Shown here in pieces: positions 60,656 through 64,000 of a DNA stretch of 64,000 nucleotides. The DNA is from Rhodospirillum rubrum ATCC 11170. Its GTDB lineage: Bacteria > Pseudomonadota > Alphaproteobacteria > Rhodospirillales > Rhodospirillaceae. Position numbers and translations under genes: made by a program. Below the pieces are notes generated by a model, which saw only the letters and a list, made by a program, of their open reading frames with translations, was not told where the DNA came from and ran no database searches. The stretch is from positions 1,287,001 to 1,351,000 of the forward strand of contig NC_007643.1 of NCBI RefSeq assembly GCF_000013085.1, written 5' to 3'. Within the stretch, counting starts at the first letter, position 1, and each line of letters opens with the position of its first letter.

Positions 60656-61960
60656 TCAGTAAGGCAGGGGAAAACCCGCCACGAGGCTGCGCACCCGGGT
60701 GCGGATGCCCTCCCGGTCGGCCTCGAGCGTCCCGGCGCGCACAGCGTGCAGCGTCTCGAGGATCAACGCGGCGATCCGCCGATACTCCTCGGGTCCAAAC
60801 CCGCGCGAGGTTCCCGCCGCGCTGCCGACCCGGATGCCCGAGGTCACCATCGGCTTTTCGGGATCGTTGGGGATCGCATTCTTGTTGAGGGTGATGCCGA
60901 TCGATTCCAGGGCCTGTTCGGCGATGGTACCGGTGACACCAAGGGGGCGCAGATCGACCACCGCCAGATGGCAGTCGGTCCCGCCACTGGTGATCGCCAG
61001 TCCGCCGTCGAGGAGCGTTTGGGCGAGAACGCGGCAATTCTCGACGACACGCCGCGCATAGATCTTGAACGAGGGATCGAGCGCCTCGCCAAACGCCACG
61101 GCCTTGGCCGCGATGATGTGCATGAGCGGACCGCCTTGCAGGCCGGGAAAGACCGCCGAGTTGATCTTCTTGGCGATCGCGGCGTCATTGGTCAGGACGA
61201 ACCCGCCCCGCGGCCCGCGCAGCGTCTTGTGCGTGGTCGAGGTGATGACATCAGCGAAGGGCACCGGCGACGGATACACCCCGCCAGCGACCAACCCGGC
61301 GAAATGCGCCATATCGACCATCAAGATCGCCCCCACCTCGTCGGCGATCTGGCGGAAGCGCGCAAAGTCCAGGAGGCGCGGATAGGCCGACCCGCCGGCG
61401 ATCAGCAGCTTCGGCCGGTGCCGGCGGGCAAGGTCCGCCATCTGCTCCATGTCGATGAGATGGGTTCGCGGGTCCACGCCATAGCTGACGGCCGTGAACC
61501 AACGGCCGGAGATATTGACCGGGGCGCCATGGGTGAGATGGCCGCCGGCCTTAAGGTCGAGCCCCAGGATGGTGTCACCGGGGGCGAGAAGCGCCAAAAA
61601 GACCGCCTGATTGGCTTGGCTGCCCGAATGGGGCTGGACGTTGGCGTAGGTGCTGCCGAAAAGCTGGTTGAGGCGGGCGATCGCCAGATCCTCGACCCTA
61701 TCGACGTTCGCGCATCCGCCATAATAGCGGCGCTGCGGATAGCCCTCGGCATATTTGTTGGTGAGCACGGACCCCTGCGCCTCGAGCACCGCCTTGCTCA
61801 CAAAGTTCTCCGAGGCGATCAACTCGATGGACTCGCGCTGGCGTGTCGTCTCCTGGGCGATGGCGATGGCAACGGCGTCATCGGCGGCGGACAAACAGGC
61901 GGCGTTGACGCCTGCGCAGGGGGCGTTCCGGAGTGCGGGGGGCGCGACCGATGCTTCCAT
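60656..61960 (-). CDS. Serine hydroxymethyltransferase paralogue
   Basis: 434-aa PLP enzyme of the GlyA family. The [20 protein letters not shown] segment, [13 protein letters not shown], and the PLP-lysine motif [13 protein letters not shown] are present. The segment [14 protein letters not shown] replaces the usual LAHGGHLTHG, a difference that might reflect an altered substrate such as an alpha-methylserine-type amino acid. ATG 61960 has AAGGAGAG upstream. Its location between yggS and a mocR-type regulator, with a shared operator motif, suggests a catabolic rather than housekeeping role. Confidence 0.88.
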   Translation of the reverse strand: MEASVAPPALRNAPCAGVNAACLSAADDAVAIAIAQETTRQRESIELIASENFVSKAVLEAQGSVLTNKYAEGYPQRRYYGGCANVDRVEDLAIARLNQLFGSTYANVQPHSGSQANQAVFLALLAPGDTILGLDLKAGGHLTHGAPVNISGRWFTAVSYGVDPRTHLIDMEQMADLARRHRPKLLIAGGSAYPRLLDFARFRQIADEVGAILMVDMAHFAGLVAGGVYPSPVPFADVITSTTHKTLRGPRGGFVLTNDAAIAKKINSAVFPGLQGGPLMHIIAAKAVAFGEALDPSFKIYARRVVENCRVLAQTLLDGGLAITSGGTDCHLAVVDLRPLGVTGTIAEQALESIGITLNKNAIPNDPEKPMVTSGIRVGSAAGTSRGFGPEEYRRIAALILETLHAVRAGTLEADREGIRTRVRSLVAGFPLPY

Positions 61961-62064
61961 CACGGATCTCTCCTTGTTGATGCTGGTAAGGGCCTGATCC
62001 TGGTAAGGGGCCCTGCGCCGCGCCGGTTTGACGCGGCGGCTTCCGTTAGCACCTAATCATGGAG

Positions 62065-62109
62065 ATGGTCTGATAAGCCCTGCCATTTTCAGCAAATCAT
62101 TCAGACCAT
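62065..62109. promoter_or_regulatory. Inverted-repeat operator pair upstream of SHMT gene
   Basis: ATGGTCTGA (62065-62073) and TCAGACCAT (62101-62109) are exact inverted copies 27 nt apart, about 105-150 nt before the SHMT start. A further ATGGTC is at 62135-62140. The same motif with the same gap recurs at 63666-63710. Confidence 0.65.
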
Positions 62110-62174
62110 TTGCGCCGCAGGCGCGCCATGTCCGATGGTCCTGTCCAGTCTGATGTCTGGCGTGCGGGGGTATC

Positions 62175-63665
62175 CTATGGCCTTGTCACCGCCCGCAGCG
62201 CCTTTTCCAGTTTCCTCACGGCCTCCTCGATTTCGAGGGGCGTATAGGCGGCAAAGCCCATCAGGAAGCCGGCTTTGCCATCGCCGGCGGCGTGCAACGC
62301 CGACAAGCCGAGCAACTCGATCCCGACCCGTCGCGCCGCGTCGATGGCGGTGCGTTCCGAGAGGTCGCGGGTCAACAGACAGGGCAGTTGCAGCCCGCCA
62401 ATGGGAACGCGCGGCTCGACGAAATCCGCCAGATGCTTGCTGACAAGGCCGGCCAGGAGGGCGAGCCGCTCGGCATAGACGCCGCGCATGGTGCGAACAT
62501 ACGCCCCGAAATGCCCCCCTTCCATAAAGCGGGCCAGCGTCAGTTGCGCCATGGGGGCCGTATGGCCATCAAGCAAGGTGCGGGCGACGGTCATCGGCTT
62601 CACCAGCGGCGGGGGCAAGACGACATAGCCGATCCGCAAGCCCGGAAAGAGCGATTTGGTGAAGGTGCCGATGTAGAGGGTGCGGTCATGCTTATCGAGA
62701 CCTTGCACGCAGGCCGTCGGCTTGCCCGCGTAGTGGAACTCGCTGTCGTAATCGTCTTCGATGATCCACGCCTGAGTCCGCGCCGCCCATTCGATCAGCG
62801 CCAGACGGCGGTCCAGCGCCAGCGTCGCGCCGGTCGGAAACTGGTGGGATGGCGTCAGGAAAACCGCCTTGGCCCCGTGCGGTTCGGCCATGATTTGATC
62901 GACCACGATACCTTGCCGGTCGACAGGGATCGGAACGCAGTCCAGCCCCGCCGCATCGAACGCCTTGCGCGCCCCGTAATAGGCGGGGTCTTCAAGGAAG
63001 ATCCGGTCGCCGGGATCAAGCAGCATGGTCGCGCATAGCGACATCGCCTGTTGCGAACTGGTCAGCACCAGCACGCGGTCGGCCGTGGCGCGGGCGCCGC
63101 GTTCCAGGTTCACATAGTCGGCGATGGCGCGGCGAAGCGCCTCGGTCCCCTGCGGGTCGCCATGAAACAGGGTTTGCGCGCCGACCTCCTTGCGCACCTG
63201 CCGTTCCAGACGTTCCCAGAGTTGGAGGGGAAAGGTTCGGGTTTCCGGCACCCCATGAGCGAAAGGCCGTGGGGCGAGCATCTCGCGAACGCCGCCACTG
63301 CGGAACATGGCCGCCCCCCGGGTGCTGAGAGTGGGAGCTTGGTTGCGCAAGAGCGCATCCCGCTGGGAAAGGGGACGGCTGGGCATGAACTCGGTCATTT
63401 CCGCCACGAAGCTGCCGCTTCCCACGCGCCGGTCGATGAACCCCTCGGCATGAAGTTGGGAATAGGCCGCTTCGATCGTGTCGCGCGATACCCCAAGCGA
63501 TGTGGCGAGGGCGCGCGAGGCGGGCAGCGGCTTGCCCGCTCCCAGCGCGCCGTCGACGATCAATTGCCGAATGGCCCGCTGAATCCGCGCGTGAAGCGGC
63601 ATCACCGCATGGGCGGGATGGGCAATCCATGCCTTTACGGAATCCAGTTGGGAATGCTTGAACAA
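62175..63665 (-). CDS. MocR/PdxR-type GntR-aminotransferase regulator
   Basis: 496-aa chimeric regulator. An N-terminal winged HTH (about residues 18-88; AGKPLPASRALATSLGVSRDT) is joined to a class I aminotransferase-like domain (about 120-490), whose PLP lysine lies in GTFTKSLFPGLRIGYVV. Such proteins sense PLP adducts or amino acids. It is upstream of the SHMT and yggS genes on the same strand and divergent from the BenE-type gene. Matching inverted-repeat pairs in front of both transcription units are its likely binding sites. Confidence 0.93.
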   Translation of the reverse strand: MFKHSQLDSVKAWIAHPAHAVMPLHARIQRAIRQLIVDGALGAGKPLPASRALATSLGVSRDTIEAAYSQLHAEGFIDRRVGSGSFVAEMTEFMPSRPLSQRDALLRNQAPTLSTRGAAMFRSGGVREMLAPRPFAHGVPETRTFPLQLWERLERQVRKEVGAQTLFHGDPQGTEALRRAIADYVNLERGARATADRVLVLTSSQQAMSLCATMLLDPGDRIFLEDPAYYGARKAFDAAGLDCVPIPVDRQGIVVDQIMAEPHGAKAVFLTPSHQFPTGATLALDRRLALIEWAARTQAWIIEDDYDSEFHYAGKPTACVQGLDKHDRTLYIGTFTKSLFPGLRIGYVVLPPPLVKPMTVARTLLDGHTAPMAQLTLARFMEGGHFGAYVRTMRGVYAERLALLAGLVSKHLADFVEPRVPIGGLQLPCLLTRDLSERTAIDAARRVGIELLGLSALHAAGDGKAGFLMGFAAYTPLEIEEAVRKLEKALRAVTRP

Positions 63666-63710
63666 ATGGTCTGGTCCCCTCGAAAAAAGTGGCTGGGCAT
63701 ATCAGGCCAT
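63666..63710. promoter_or_regulatory. Inverted-repeat operator pair between mocR and benE
   Basis: ATGGTCTGG (63666-63674) and TCAGGCCAT (63702-63710) form an inverted pair with the same 27-nt gap as the pair at 62065-62109, each arm differing from it by one base. The left arm abuts the mocR start codon. A related TCAGACC lies at 63751-63757. Confidence 0.65.
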
Positions 63711-63780
63711 TCATCGGCTAAGTGTCAAGCCGACTGATTGCCATTGCGGCTCAGACCTTCAGGGGTTTCGTCACAGCCAT

Positions 63781-64000
63781 GCCATCCAGCTCAGCATCCC
63801 TTCGCCTCAACGATCTTACCCATCCCATCGTGGCGGGTCTGATCTCCGTCATCGTCAATTATGGCGGCACCTTCATTCTGGTCTTTCAGGCGGCGCAGGT
63901 CGCCGGCCTCGACCCTGACGTCACGGTCTCTTGGGTCTGGTCGGTTTCCATCGGCGTCGGGGTGACGGGGCTGTTCCTGAGCTGGCGCTATCGCGAGCCG
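63781..64000 (+). CDS. BenE-type membrane transporter, N-terminal part
   Basis: The first 73 codons are present before the window ends. The sequence DLTHPIVAGLISVIVNYGG and then VSWVWSVSIGVG, with two clear membrane helices, matches the BenE/YdcO family of proton-coupled benzoate-type transporters. True substrates vary. It is divergent from the mocR-type gene across a 115-nt region with the operator pair, so its expression is probably controlled by that regulator. Confidence 0.8.

Overview
The window is high-GC chromosomal DNA from an alphaproteobacterium, most likely a Rhodospirillum-like member of the Rhodospirillaceae. The case rests on gene order and protein sequence: tilS-ftsH-folP-glmM, hisZ next to purA, rluD upstream of rpoH, a PII gene next to amtB, and an alphaproteobacterial-type heat-shock promoter upstream of ftsH. 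Nearly all genes look like chromosomal housekeeping or metabolic genes. No rRNA, tRNA or CRISPR array was seen.

Layout. 1-5.4 kb (+): end of tilS, ftsH, folP, glmM. 5.4-7.5 kb (-): a secreted DUF4139 protein. 7.7-13.4 kb (+): thiD, a PhzF-type isomerase, serC, hisZ, purA. 13.5-16.3 kb (+): a little-known operon of a tail-anchored pseudokinase, a membrane protein and a tiny ParD-like protein. 16.5-20.7 kb (-): a chemoreceptor, rpoH and an RluD-type pseudouridine synthase. 20.7-21.6 kb (+): a single-pass membrane protein overlapping a JAMM metalloprotease. 21.7-29.3 kb: a drug-efflux region with an MFS pump and divergent HTH regulator, then tetR and an RND adaptor/pump pair, ending at a transposase remnant. 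29.7-39.6 kb: nnrS, an Atm1-type ABC exporter, pyruvate carboxylase, an MBL hydrolase, a YbaK-type deacylase and a D-lactate/glycolate-type FAD dehydrogenase.

39.6-43.5 kb is a mobile and defence island. A hipB-hipA pair has hipA cut after about 29 codons. Next come a decayed IS5-type transposase, an apparently intact IS5-family (IS427-like) element with a -1 frameshift site, an AbiV-type abortive-infection gene, and IS256 and IS481 remnants. 43.5-50.3 kb (-) carries amtB and a PII gene behind a candidate sigma-54/NtrC control region, then uvrB-pabB-pabC. 50.5-53.4 kb (+) has trkH and an aspartate aminotransferase. 53.5-57.3 kb (+) is a cobalamin-riboswitch operon of a BtuFCD-type importer with a translationally coupled pseudoazurin. 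57.6-59.7 kb (+) is an EF-G paralogue. The last 4 kb holds yggS, a serine hydroxymethyltransferase paralogue and a MocR/PdxR regulator (all -), divergent from the start of a BenE-type transporter.

The strongest regulatory observations are two inverted-repeat pairs with the same motif and the same 27-nt gap, one upstream of the SHMT gene and one between mocR and benE, which together define a probable MocR regulon. The least explained gene group is the pseudokinase operon. Product names come from recognising motifs and family sequences by eye; no database search was run.
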